A stretch of 64,000 nucleotides of DNA from Pseudomonas fontis (GTDB lineage Bacteria; Pseudomonadota; Gammaproteobacteria; Pseudomonadales; Pseudomonadaceae), in contig NZ_JAMDGY010000017.1 of NCBI RefSeq assembly GCF_028656955.1, positions 1-64,000 of the forward strand, written 5' to 3'. Of the stretch, positions 17,139-29,000 are shown one piece after another (within the stretch, counting starts at the first letter, position 1; every line of letters starts with the position of its first letter). A model generated the notes under the pieces. It was not told the origin of the DNA. It ran no database searches and saw nothing but the letters and a program-made list of their open reading frames with translations. Made by a program: the position numbers and the translations under genes.

Positions 17139-18343
17139 TGACTCAGTATCGTTACGAAGCGGTCGACGCCCAAGGGCGTATCACGCAAGGCCAGATGGAG
17201 GCCGACAGCCCGACAGCCGTCATGGTGCAATTGCGCAGCATGGGCCTGCTGGCCTTGCAGGTGGACGAGGAAAGGGCCACGAGCAATGGCGGCGGCCTGT
17301 TGCGCCCAAGATTGTCGGATGGCGACCTGGCCTGGACGACCCGACAACTGGCCAGTTTGCTGTCAGCCGGGCTACCGTTGGAGGGTGCGCTGGGTGCCAC
17401 GCTGGAGCAGTCCGAGCGCAAACACATTGCCCAGGTGTTGGGCGCGGTGCGCAGCGATGTGCGCAGTGGCATGCGCTTGGCCGATGCGCTGGCTGCGCGG
17501 CCGAGGGACTTCCCCGAGATCTACCGGGCACTGATTGCGGCGGGGGAGGAGTCTGGCGATCTGGCCCAGGTGATGGAACGTCTCGCGGACTACATCGAGG
17601 ACCGCAATACCCTGCGCGGGAAGATTCTCACGGCGTTCATCTACCCGGGCGTGGTTGGGCTGGTGTCCATCGGCATCGTGATCTTCCTGCTCAGTTATGT
17701 GGTGCCACAGGTGGTCAGTGCCTTTACCCAGGCGCGCCAGGATCTGCCAGGCCTGACCCTGGCGATGCTCAACGCCAGTGACTTTGTGCGTGCGTGGGGC
17801 TGGCTGTGTTTCATGGCGTTGGCAGGCGGGTTCTGGAGCTGGCGCCTGTATCTGCGCGGGGCGGCTGCACGCCTGGCCTGGCACAGCCGGATCCTGCGCT
17901 TGCCGCTGTTGGGGCGCTTTGTGCTCGGCTTGAACACCGCACGCTTCGCCTCGACGCTGGCGATCCTCGGCAGTGCCGGTGTGCCATTGCTCAGGGCCCT
18001 GGAAGCCGCCCGCCAGACCTTGGCCAACGACCGGCTCGACCAGTGTGTGAGCGAGGCCACGGCACGGGTGCGGGAAGGTGTGAACCTGGCGTCAGCACTG
18101 GCGGTGGAGAAGGTCTTCCCACCCTTGCTGATCCACCTGATCGCCAGCGGCGAGAAAACCGGCGCGCTGCCGCCCATGCTTGATCGCGCAGCGCAGAGCC
18201 TGGCCAAGGACATCGAGCGACGGGCCATGGGCATGACCGCCATGCTTGAGCCGCTGATGATCGTGGTCATGGGCGCGGTGGTGTTGTTGATCGTGATGGC
18301 GGTGTTGCTGCCGATCATCGAGATCAACCAGCTGGTGCAATAG
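17138..18343 (+). CDS. hxcS: Type II secretion inner-membrane protein GspF/HxcS (401 aa)
   Basis: This is the polytopic platform protein of the T2SS. The N-terminal MTQYRYEAVDAQGRITQGQMEA pattern is typical. Two repeated GspF domains each contain the ALIAAGEESGDLAQVMERLADYIE / LIASGEKTGALPPMLDRAAQSL element (about 125-150 and 345-370). Three transmembrane stretches lie near 165-195, 215-240 and 370-395. Its ATG at 17138 shares one base with the hxcR stop. It is the last gene of the hxc operon. A 373-base gap with a REP pair follows before the secreted substrate gene. Confidence 0.96.
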   Translation: MTQYRYEAVDAQGRITQGQMEADSPTAVMVQLRSMGLLALQVDEERATSNGGGLLRPRLSDGDLAWTTRQLASLLSAGLPLEGALGATLEQSERKHIAQVLGAVRSDVRSGMRLADALAARPRDFPEIYRALIAAGEESGDLAQVMERLADYIEDRNTLRGKILTAFIYPGVVGLVSIGIVIFLLSYVVPQVVSAFTQARQDLPGLTLAMLNASDFVRAWGWLCFMALAGGFWSWRLYLRGAAARLAWHSRILRLPLLGRFVLGLNTARFASTLAILGSAGVPLLRALEAARQTLANDRLDQCVSEATARVREGVNLASALAVEKVFPPLLIHLIASGEKTGALPPMLDRAAQSLAKDIERRAMGMTAMLEPLMIVVMGAVVLLIVMAVLLPIIEINQLVQ

Positions 18344-18415
18344 TTTTTTTGCTCGCCGAGCAAACACCCGAGCAAGCGCGTGGCTGAGTTCGGGATCTTT
18401 AATCTGTCTTGTGGT

Positions 18416-18501
18416 GGGCGCCGAGCTTGCCGGCACCGCAAGGCAGCGCCTTGCCAGTGCCGGGTCTGCGATGCCGGCCAGCGTCGGCAAGGCCGGCGCC
18501 C
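18416..18501. repeat. Intergenic REP-type inverted pair between hxcS and the DING-like gene
   Basis: In the 373-base gap 18344-18716, the arm GGGCGCCGAGCTTGCCGGCA (18416-18435) is mirrored by GTCGGCAAGGCCGGCGCCC (18483-18501), with an inner small hairpin between. Related to the REP pair in hxcY. It may attenuate read-through from the T2SS operon. The rest of the gap holds the promoter region of the next gene, with one isolated CTGTCAC half-site at 18580-18586 and two imperfect copies of GCAACCT..GAACTT (18553 and 18588). Confidence 0.7.
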
Positions 18502-18716
18502 TCGGGTTTGAACCCGGTTGAAAGGGGCTGAAAACACCCGACCAATTCTCCTGCAACCTCCCGAACTTTTTTCCTCTAGCTGTCACCGCAACCTGCGAAC
18601 TTCTCTCCCCGTGGAACGGACGCCAAGCCCTCTGGAATGCGGGTAGGCACTGATTCCCGGGCGTCATGCAAACGTGGTCCAACTCAACGCAACGACACGA
18701 CGATAGGAGATTCTTC

Positions 18717-19847
18717 ATGTTCAAGCGCAATGTTCTCGCCGTTTCCCTGACCCTGGCCAGCCTGTGCTCGGCCCAGGCCATGGCCGCCATTGTCGGTGGT
18801 GGTGCAACCCTGCCAGCCGATCTCTACAACACCCCAGGTGTACTGACCACCGGCTTCAACGCCTACATCGGCGTTGGCAGTGGCAACGGCAAGGCGGCGG
18901 TCCTGAACAACGACGCCACCAAGCTGAACCTGACTGCCGGCACGCCGGTTGACTATGCCGGTAGCGACTCGGTGCTCAGCGCCAGCGAAATCACCACCTA
19001 CGCCAACGCCCACCAATCGCCAGCCGTCCCGGTGACTGACGCCAACAACTGGGGCCCACTGGTGCAGATCCCTTCGGCTGCCACTTCGGTAACCATCCCT
19101 TACAAGATCGCCGGTGTCAGCAACCTGAACCTGACCAGCGCCCAGCTGTGCGACATCTTCTCCGGCACCGTCAGCAACTGGAGCCAGGTCGACAGCTCGC
19201 TGCCGAACGTTGCCATCACTGTGGTTTACCGCAGCGGCAGCAGCGGTACTTCTGAACTGCTGTCCCGTCACCTGAACTCGCAGTGCGCTGCCAAGTTCGT
19301 CACCAGCAGCACCTTCACCACCGCCAACGTCGGTGCCGAGCCTGGTACCTGGCTGGTCGCCAGCGGCAGCGCCGACATGGCGAGCAAAGTAGCGGCCACT
19401 GAAGGCGCCATCGGCTACGTTGGCCCAGAAGACGTCGATGCTACCAACAACGCCGTAGTTGCCCGCGTCAACGGCTTGCTGCCAACCGTTGGCAACGTGC
19501 AGACCGCACTGGCCACCATCGCTCCACCTGCCACTGATGCCGAACGTGCCGACCTCAACAAGTGGGCACCGGTGCTGCCGAACCCAGCCACGGGCTACAG
19601 CATTGTCGGTTACACCAACTTCATCTTTGGTCGTTGCTACAAGACCACTGCTGACGCTGGCCAGGTGCGCAACTTCCTGAACCGTCACTACGGTACTACC
19701 ACCAACAACGATGCGGCTATCGTTGCGAAGAACCTGATCCCGCTGTCGAGCGCCTGGAAAGACGCAGTACGCAACACCTTCGCTACCACCAGCAACACCT
19801 TCAGCATCAACCACGCCAGCGTTTGCAACGGCATCGGTCGTCTGTAA
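18717..19847 (+). CDS. Secreted PstS/DING-like phosphate-binding protein, probable Hxc substrate (376 aa)
   Basis: A signal peptide (MFKRNVLAVSLTLASLCSAQAMA) is followed by AIVGGGATLPADLYNT. DING proteins start DINGGGATLP, so this is the same fold with a variant N-terminus. The PstS-type phosphate loop is RSGSSGTSELLSRHLN near residue 180; SLP-type contacts and four Cys (AQLCDIF, NSQCAAK, GRCYKTT, SVCNGIG) are also present. In P. aeruginosa, members of this family beside hxc (the LapA group) are exported by Hxc and scavenge phosphate or act as phosphatases. The ATG at 18717 has an AGGAG site; in-frame upstream sequence lacks one. A strong terminator follows. Substrate status is inferred from position and family. 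Confidence 0.88.
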   Translation: MFKRNVLAVSLTLASLCSAQAMAAIVGGGATLPADLYNTPGVLTTGFNAYIGVGSGNGKAAVLNNDATKLNLTAGTPVDYAGSDSVLSASEITTYANAHQSPAVPVTDANNWGPLVQIPSAATSVTIPYKIAGVSNLNLTSAQLCDIFSGTVSNWSQVDSSLPNVAITVVYRSGSSGTSELLSRHLNSQCAAKFVTSSTFTTANVGAEPGTWLVASGSADMASKVAATEGAIGYVGPEDVDATNNAVVARVNGLLPTVGNVQTALATIAPPATDAERADLNKWAPVLPNPATGYSIVGYTNFIFGRCYKTTADAGQVRNFLNRHYGTTTNNDAAIVAKNLIPLSSAWKDAVRNTFATTSNTFSINHASVCNGIGRL

Positions 19848-19864
19848 GCGTCGCGTTCAGCTGT

Positions 19865-19906
19865 AAAAAAGCCGCTGGCGACCCTCGGGTCGCCAGCGGC
19901 TTTTTT
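19865..19906 (+). terminator. Rho-independent terminator after the DING-like gene
   Basis: A perfect 14-bp stem (GCCGCTGGCGACCC / GGGTCGCCAGCGGC) with a 3-base TCG loop is flanked by six A's and six T's, so it should work in both directions. It isolates the phosphate-binding gene from pdtA. Confidence 0.95.
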
Positions 19907-19956
19907 GTGGCCGTTGCAAGCGCCTCGACGGTTCAACAGCTTTTCATGAAGTTTGC

Positions 19957-20009
19957 GTGACAAAGGTTCGGTCGCTCCCTGCGCCAGCCGCCTTAGACGT
20001 ATGGACAGT
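19957..20009 (+). promoter_or_regulatory. Candidate VreI-type promoter upstream of pdtA
   Basis: GTGACAAAGGTTCGGTCGC (19957-19975) matches a block upstream of phdA at 17 of 19 positions. A second shared block, GTATGnnCAGT, lies at 19999-20009. The two blocks are 42 bases apart (start to start) here and 40 before phdA. The two genes belong to the same regulon in P. aeruginosa, so a shared sigma or PhoB site is likely. Which bases are the -35 and -10 elements is not settled. Confidence 0.45.
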
Positions 20010-20069
20010 GCCACCCACGCCGGCACTGAAAAACGAACAACACGTGACAGTGCAAAAGGAAGTGTGACG

Positions 20070-23000
20070 ATGCACCTCGGCAAACCCCGCAGCGCTTCGA
20101 AGGTTCTCCCTGGCAGTCAAACGCCGTCGGTTCTGCGGCTCAAGCCCCTGGCCCAGATTATCGCCCTGTGGGTGCTGGCCAGTGGTGCCCAGGCAGCGCC
20201 GGCCTTCAGTTCCGGCTGGTTTGCCAACAAGGCCGGCCAGCCTGGCCCGGCCACTGGCAGCCAGCCTTCGGTACAGCTGCCAGGCACACCGCCGCCCCTG
20301 GCCCAGCAGCAACGGGTCAACCAGCAGCTGCAACGCTCATTGGGCAACCTGAACAACACGGTGGCCGCCATTGCTGCGCAGCAGGCAAGCCAGGCCGCCG
20401 GGCGCCAGGCGGCATTGAGTATGCCCAGCAATATTCCCAACGGCTTGGGCGAGGGCGGCTTGAAAGTCGACAGCAACCCGCTGACGCAGGGCTGGGTCAA
20501 TGCCAGCGCCCCGCAACAGCAGCAGGTTGACGGCAAGACCACCGTGACCATCGGCCAAACGGCCGACAAGGCCATCCTCAACTGGGAAACCTTCAACGTC
20601 GGCCGCGACACCACGGTCAACTTCCAGCAGCAGGCCGACTGGGCAGTGCTCAACCGGGTCAACGATCCCAACGCCCGGCCCAGCCAGATCCAAGGCCAGA
20701 TCAAGGCCGATGGCACAGTCATGCTGGTCAACCGCAACGGCATCCTCTTCAGCGGTAGCAGCCAGGTCGATACCCGCAACCTGGTGGTGGCGGCAGCAAC
20801 CATCAGCGATACCCAGTTCCGTGAACGCGGCCTCTACCATGACGCCGACGGCACTCAAGCGACCTTCACCGATGCTGCCGGCAACATCGCGGTTGGCCGC
20901 GGTGCACAGCTCAATACCCGGGCGCCGGCAAGTTCCACCCAAGGGGGCGGCTATGTGCTGCTGCTCGGCCAGGAAGTCGACAACGCCGGCAGCATCATCA
21001 CCGCCAAGGGGCAGACGGTGCTGGCGGCCGGCGATACGTTCTACATCCGCAAGGGCGTCGGCACGGAGGGCAACACCACCTCGACCACCCGTGGCCTTGA
21101 AGTGGCGGCTACCCGCAAAGCCGGCAGCAGTGCGGGTGCAGTGAGCAACAATGGCCTGATCCAGGCCGCCAATGGCGACATCCTCCTGACCGGGCACAAG
21201 GTGGCGCAGAACGCCGTGGCGCTGGCCAGCACGTCGGTCGATGCGCGTGGCGCCATCCACCTGCTCAATGCCGCCAGCGACAGCGATGGCAGCGTGACCC
21301 TTGGCCAGGGCAGCACGACGGCGGTGTTGCTGGATGCCAGCTCGGCCGGCGCCCTGGACAGCCAGCGCAACGGCGCCCTGACCGCCCTTGGCGGCCTGGG
21401 CAATCGTATCGGCGGAGCCTTCGACAACCTCAGTGGCGTTGCCGATCGCCGCGATCAGTCGCGGGTGGAAATCGTCAGCGGTGGCACCGTGGACTTCCAG
21501 GATGGCTCCATCACCCTGGCCACAGGTGGCCAGGTCGCGGTCAGTGCCGGTAAACGCAGCCTGGTGCGTGACGGTGCCGTGATTGACGTGGCGGGTGCGG
21601 TCGGTGTGCAGTTGTCGATGCAGAGCAACAGCATCAAGGTCAACGTGCAGGGCAACGAACAGCGCGATGCCTCGGTCAACCGCGAAGGGGGTGCCCTCAA
21701 CAGCAAGGATGTCTGGGTCGATATTCGCGAACTGGTGCATGTACCTGCTGGCACCAATGGCAGTACCGCCGAGCGTTGGTACACCGCCGGTGGCTTGCTG
21801 GAGGTTGGCGGCTATCTGGGGACGAGCAACCACAGCCTGGGCGAGTGGATGGCCCAGGGCGGGACCGTCAGCTTTACCGGCAATGATGTGGTGAGCCAGG
21901 GCGGATCGCAGATCAATCTGTCCGGTGGCAGCCTGGACGTGCAGGGCGGTTACTTGCGCCAGAGCTGGCTCAAGGGTGCTGACGGGCGCCTCTACGAGGT
22001 GTCCCGCGCACCGGGTGACGTGCTTTACCAAGGGATCTACCAGGGCTTCGAGCAAAGCAGTGCACGCTGGGGCCAGAGTACCCACTATTACAACCCGCTG
22101 ATCGCACCACGACAGCGCTACGAAAATGGCTACAGCGTTGGCCGTGACGCCGGCAAGCTGGTGATCGGTACACGCAATGCGGTGCTTGAAGGTGAAATGC
22201 TCAGCCAGACCTACCAGGGCGACCTGCAGGATCGCAAACCCGGCTTGGCGGTCGATGGCTACCTGCAATCGCACAAGGCCCTGGCCCGTGGTGCCCAACT
22301 GATCATTGGCGACTACCTGGCCTACTACCACAAGGACAGCAACCAGCTCCTCGAGCAGTTGGGCGCCAGCAGCCGCACCTTGCAGTCGGTGGTGTTCGCC
22401 AACGATACCCAGAAGATCGCCACGGCGCTGGACCTGCAAGGGCTTGTGCCACAGGACCGTCAAGGCCGATTGCTGCTCGACAGCCAACAGTTGAACAGTT
22501 TCAACCTGGGCGCAATTCGGGTGGCCGCCAACCAGCAGGTGCGGGTCGAAGGTGATCTGCAGGTGGCCAATGGTGGTGAAATCGCCCTGCATGGCCCGCA
22601 GGTTGAAGTGGGCGGCAACCTGACCGCGCACAGTGGCAGCCTGGTGCTGGGCAACGTTCGCTACCAGCGTGGCAACGGGCAACGCCTGGAAGACACGCTG
22701 ATCGGCACCCTCGGCCAGCAGACGGCAACGGTCAGCCTGGCCAGCGACAAGCGCCTGGACACCAGCGGAGCGTGGGCTGATGTGAGCCTCGATCCACTGA
22801 ACCAGGCGGGCCTTGCCTGGATCGACGGGGGGAATGTGTCGATCCGCAGCAGTGGCAACGTGGCCCTGGCAGACGGCAGCCTGATTCGTGTTGATTCGGC
22901 GGCCGGCCTGCTTGCCGGGGGTAGCTTGCGCGGTGGCAAGGGCGGCAACCTGACGATTGCCAGCGATGACTTTGCGGGCAATGGCAGCGGTGTGCTGAGC

Positions 23001-26000
23001 CTGGGTAGCGCGCTGCGCGGCTACGGCGTCAGTGGCGCAGGCACGTTGAGCCTGCAAAGCAACCGGGTGCAGATCGGTGGGGCGCCGGGCAAGGACGCCG
23101 GTCTTTACCTGGCGCAGGATTTCTTCGACAAGGGCTTCGCCAGCTACAACGTCATCGGCAGTCGCGGCCTGAGTGTGGCCGCTGACAGCCAGGTGCAGGT
23201 GAGCCGTCCGGTTTATCAGGTGCTCGACAGCAGCGTACAACAGCTGGATCTGTGGACACCGGCGCTGTATCAGGAAGATGCCAGCCGTGGCCGCCTGACC
23301 CAGCGCGCCGGGGCAAGCCTGACCTTGCAGGCAGGCACCACGCAGACTCAGGCAACTGACGTTCCAGGTATCACCCTGGACATCGGGCGTGGCTCGCGGA
23401 TCGAGGTCGACCCCACTCAGGCGATCACCCTGCGCGGGATCGGCCAGATGACCCTCGATGGCACCTTGCGTGCCCAGTCGGGCAGCGTGCGTATCGAGGC
23501 GTTGCCATTTGCCGTGCAGGGCGCACACCAGCGCGCCATCCATCTTGGCGACCACGCACTGCTGGACGTGTCGGCGCAGGCTGTCACTGCACGCGATGCC
23601 TTGGGCCAGCGCTATGGCTTGGTGCGCGATGGCGGCAGCATCGTGGTGGGTGCAGCGCTCGACCCGCTGACCGGCAAGGCGGCTGCCCCCGATCTGTTCG
23701 TGCAGATGGACAGCGGCGCTCGCCTGCTGGCCTCGGGTTCCCAGGCCACCCTCGATGTCATCGGCCAAGGTCCGACAGCGGTGGCCAGCAATGGCGGCAG
23801 TATCGCCATCAGCTCGAAGAACGGTCTCTACCTGGACGGTCAGTTGCAAGCCTTGGCCGGCGGCGCCGGTGCGGCGGGCGGGCGGCTGTCGGTGGCCCTG
23901 GAAAGCGATATCTACGAGCGCACCCTCGACGGCGTCGAGCAGATGCTCAAGCCGCGCGAGCTGCTACTCAGCCAGCTACGTCGAACCTACGACACTAAAA
24001 CCCTGAAATACGGCCATGGCCACCTGAGCGTGGAACAGGTTGACGCGGGTGGCTTCGATAGCCTGGCATTGCTCAGCAACGGCATGATCAGCTTCGACGG
24101 TGATGTGCAGCTTGAACTGGGGCAGAGCCTGGCGCTCTATTCGGCGGCCATGGGCCTGGCTGAAGGGGCTGCCGGCAATAGCCGGGTCAGCCTGAGCGCG
24201 CCCACCGTACGCCTGGCCGGGGTGCCGATCCTGACCAGCGACAGGGCGATCGTGCCCGTGGTGCGCGGGGGTGCTTCGCAGCAGCACAACCAGGCACACC
24301 TGAGCGTCGACAGCGGCCTGCTGGACATTCGTGATGAAGTCGTCTTCGGCGCCCGCGGCACAATCGAGCAGGTCGGCGGGCCGGGCCTGCTGCTTGACCG
24401 TCGCGGCTTCGCCACGATTGACCTGCGTAGCCGTGGCGACCTGCGCTTGCTGCAAGCAACCGGCACGAAGTCCTTCACCCGCTTGACTACCCCTGGCGAG
24501 CTGAACCTTGTTGCCGCGCAGATCTACCCGGGCACCAACGCCAAGGCGGTGATCCGCGCCGATGAACTGCGCATCGCTCGCGCCGCCAGCGCCGACCCTG
24601 CGCAGCCGTACAGTCTGTTCGGCAGCTTGGCCCTGGAAGCCCGGGTGATCGACCAGGGAGGGGTAGTGCGCGCGCCGCTGGGCAGCCTGGCCCTGGGGTA
24701 TGACGCGACGACAAACGCTACCGAGCAGGTCAACCTGTTACCCGGCAGCCTGACGTCGGTAAGCGCCGCAGGGCTGTTGATGCCGTATGGCGGCAGCGTT
24801 GATGGCCTGGAGTACCGTTACGCGGGCCAGTCCCTGACCCAGAGCCTGCTCAGCACGCTGCCGACACCCAACGCATTCTCTGTGCGCTTGACCGCTCAGG
24901 CGGTCGATGTGCAGGGCGGGGCGGTGATCGACCTGTCCGGTGGTGGCGAGGTTCAGGGGGCCGGGTTTGTTTCCGGTCGTGGCGGCTCCACCGATGCACG
25001 CTTGTACCCACTGGTACAAACCGCCAGTGATGGCCGATTCAGCCTGCCGAGCCTTGCCGACAACCCGGTCTACGCGCTGGTGCCGGGGGTGCAGGCCGGT
25101 TACGCGCCGAGCGCCGCCGATGCTGGCGCCGGTGATCCGCTGCTGGGGCAACAGCTCACCCTGGGTGCTGGCGTGCCGGGCTTGCCTGCCGGCACCTACA
25201 CCTTGTTGCCTTCGACCTATGCACTGTTGCCCGGCGCATTCCGCGTCGAACTCAACGGTGCGCTCGGCCTGGGGGCCGCGCAACCCACGGTAGCCATGCG
25301 TAATGGTTCGTGGAGCAGCTCCGGGCAGTTGTCGATCCAGGGTACCTCGTTCGCAGAGAATCGCTCGCGGCAGTTCATCCTGACTTCGGCCGATGTGTTG
25401 CGCCGCTATTCGCAATACAACGAAACCAGCCTGGCCAGCTTCATCACGGCCGATGCCGCGCGGCTGGGCGTGCCGCGCGCGGCCTTGCCCGCCGACGCCA
25501 AGGCGCTGACCCTGAACTTGTTGACCAATCGCACCGGGCGGGACGCCTTCACCTTCGACGGCACGCTGCACGACAACGCCCAGCAAGGCGGGCGGGGAAG
25601 CACGGCAACATTGATTTCAAGCAATGTGCGTATCGAGGTCATGGCAGCGGGCGCGCAGGCCAGCGCCGGTTTCGATGGCATTTCAGTGCATGCCGACCAG
25701 CTCAATGCCATTGGTGCCTCAAGCCTGCGTATCGGCGCGCTGAGCAGCGTTGCCTACGGCCAGGGGGGCAACTACATCTCCTTTGACGAGCCGGTAATCA
25801 CTGCCGGCAAGGACGTCTACCTGCGCAGCGGCGCCGAGCTGCGTGCACCCGAGGTGATGCTGATCAGTGGGCGGACGGACGGCGAGATCGTGGTCGAGCA
25901 GGGGGCTCACATCAATACCCTCGGCCTGGGCAAGCCTGGCTACGACTCGAAGGATGGGTTTATCTATGCCGCCGGCAGGAACAGTGTGCTGGCGGTTTCC

Positions 26001-29000
26001 AATGGTTGGCTGGACATTCTCGCGCCCTCAGCCAGCAGCAACCAGAGTGGTGCCGGACGCATTCTCATCGGGACCTGCGCCTCGGTGTGCGCCGGCCAGA
26101 CCCAGTTGTACTCCGAAGGCACGATTGCGGCGGCTACCGACAAACAATTCGAACTGGGTGATCAGGTCGCCTACGGCACGCGCAACCTGACCCTGGCGGT
26201 GGGCGGGATCAACGTCGGTACCGCGCAGAGCCTGTCGGCCATGGCGGCGCAGGGCTTGTTGCCCAATGGCCTGACCTTGAACCAGAGCCTGCTGCAACGC
26301 TTGCTGCGCGGTGACACCCAGAACGGTGCGCCGGCCCTGGAAGCGCTGACCCTGAACGTGCGCGATGCCATGAACTTCTATGGCAGCGTCAGCCTGGACA
26401 CCTTCGACCCAGGCACTGGGCGCTCTTCGCTGGCGCAGTTGGTCCTCGGCACCCCGGCCATTTATGGCTACGGCACGGCGCAGGATGTCGCCAGCATCCG
26501 CGCCGGCAGCCTGATCTGGAATGGCAGCGCTCAGGCACCGGGTACGCTGGTAGCGGGTGGTGCCGGTAGCGGCAGCGGGCGCCTGACCATCCAGGCCGAA
26601 CGTGTCGAGCTCGGCTATGGGCCAAAGACGCAACCCAAGCAAGAGGAGTCCGCGCGCCTGGTCCTGGGGTTCGACACCTTTGAGCTCAACGCCAGCGAGC
26701 GGGTAACTGCCAACCACAAGGGCAACCTCAACGTTTACCAGCAGCAGGGTGCCTACGAAAGCGGCAAGGGTTATGCCTACAGCGGTGGCAATTTGCTGAT
26801 CAACACACCGTTGATGACGGGTGAAGCCGGCTCGGTCAGCCGCATCACGGCAGGCGGCGACCTGCGTGTGCTGGGCGTTTCGGGTGCGAAAGCGGCGACC
26901 GTCGACAAGCTGGGGGCGCAACTGACCCTGGAAGGTCGCAGCGTGCTGCTCGACACCCAGGTCAGCCTGCCCAGTGGCAAACTCAGCGTGCACGCTGAAC
27001 AGGAGCTGCAACTGGGCGCCAACAGCCGGCTGGACCTGGCTGGGCGCGCTGTCGCGTTCAACGATGTGAACAAGTACAGCTGGGGCGGTGATCTGACGCT
27101 GCAAAGCCGGCACGCCAATGTTCTGCAAGCAGCCGGTGGTTTGATCGACCTGTCTGCCCGCAACAACCAGGGCGGCCTGTTGACGGCCATTGCGCTGGAC
27201 GAGGGCGCGGGTTGGGTGAGCTTGCAAGGCAGCCTGCTGGGTGGTGCGACCGGCCACTATGATGCCGGCGGCACCTGGGTGCCGTTCAAGGCCGGCGGGG
27301 TAGATATCCGTGCCCAGCACCTGGACGATTTCGTTGCGCTCAACCAGCGCCTGAATCAGGGCCAGTTCTTTGGCCGGCGAAGCGTGCAGCTCAAGCAGGG
27401 CGACCTGGTGATTGGCGACGAGCTCAAGGCCAGCGAGATCAACGTGTCGCTGGACAACGGCCACCTGACGATTGCCGGGCGGGTCGATGCCAGCGGTGAG
27501 CAGGTGGGCAGCATTCGCCTGGCCGGGCGCCATGGCCTGAGCCTGCTCGATGGCGCGCAACTGGACGCCCACGGCAGCCTGTTGCGGGTCGACAGCTACG
27601 GCAAGATCATCGATGCACCGAACCGCGCGAGCATCGAGCTGAATGCCGGCGACGGCCGCTTGACCCTGGCGGCAGGCAGCCGTATTGACCTGCGCCATGG
27701 TACGGCGGCAACGCCGGGCAAGGCTGCCGGCCAGCATGACGGCCAGGCACGTGGCACGCTGGAGCTGTATGCCCCGCGCCTGGGTGGGGTCAGCGCCGGG
27801 GATATCGACATGCTCGCAGCCACGGGCCTGAGTATCGACGGTGCCCGCTCGATTGCCGTCAACGCCAACTGGCGCTATGACGATAGCGACAGCGACGCGG
27901 TGATACGCGATGGCAGCCAGGCGGTAAGCCAGAAACCTTACCGCGAGATCAACCAGGCCTACCTGGACCTCAAGCATGCCCAGAGCACGGCGTTCATCCA
28001 GGCGGCATTGAGCAATGGCAACCTGCGGGACAACAAGCTCGCCGGCCTGACGGGGACTTACGCCGAGCAATTGCACCTGCGACCTTCGGTGGAAATCAGC
28101 AGCACGCACGACATCGTGGTACAGGGTGATCTGGACCTGTCCGCTTACCGCTATAACAGCCTCAACCCACACACCCCGATGACCTCGGTGTATGGCTCGG
28201 GCGAGGTCGGCAACCTGCTGCTGCGCACGGCGGGCGATCTGAGTGTGCTGGGCAGTATCAATGACGGCTTTGCGCCGCCGCCGCCGACACCCGACGACAA
28301 CGGTTGGCAATTGCTGGCTGGCCTGCAGCCCTTTGGCGGTGACGTGGTAGTACCGGGCCTGGGTGTGACCCTTGCCGAAGGTACGACGTTCCTCAGTGGC
28401 AAGACGCTGAACTACGAATTGCCGATCAAGGCCACGACCTTCGTGGCCGGCATGGTCCTGCCCGTCGAAGGTGTACTGGCCAAGCCCCTGAACCTGATTG
28501 CCGGCAGCGTCTTGAGTGCCGATGTGTTCGACGCCCAGGGCCGCCTGATGTACCCGGCCGGCACCTTGCTGGCCAGCGCCGTGACCTTGCCAAGTGGCAC
28601 TCGCCTGGCTGCCGGTACGCGCCTGGCGTCCTCGACGGCGTTGCAAGCGTTGCGCTGGCCCAAAGGCGTACCGCTGCCAACCACGCTCAACGATATTCTC
28701 AGCCAGCCGGCGTTCGTGGTGCTCGATAGCAACCTGGCCTTGCTGCAGGGTGCATTGATTCCGTCGCAGACCAACGTAAAGCTGCCGGGCAATGCCTTGT
28801 CGCTTGACCTCAGAACGGTAGGTAGCGCAGGGCAGGGCAGCAACTGGGCGATTGCGCCGATGCTGGCGGCGGGATCGCAGTCCTGGTCGTTGCGCCTGGT
28901 GGCCGGGGCCGACCTGGCGGCAGCCGACAGCCGCGCGGTGCTGGCCGACAGTACGGGGCAGGTAATGCTCTCTGATGCGCACTATTCGTTGTACCGGGAC

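Noticed and set aside
18344..18366. Possible terminator right after hxcS (T-run and GCTCGCCGAGC)
   Set aside because: The T-run comes before the palindrome on the plus strand, the wrong order for an intrinsic terminator of hxcS.
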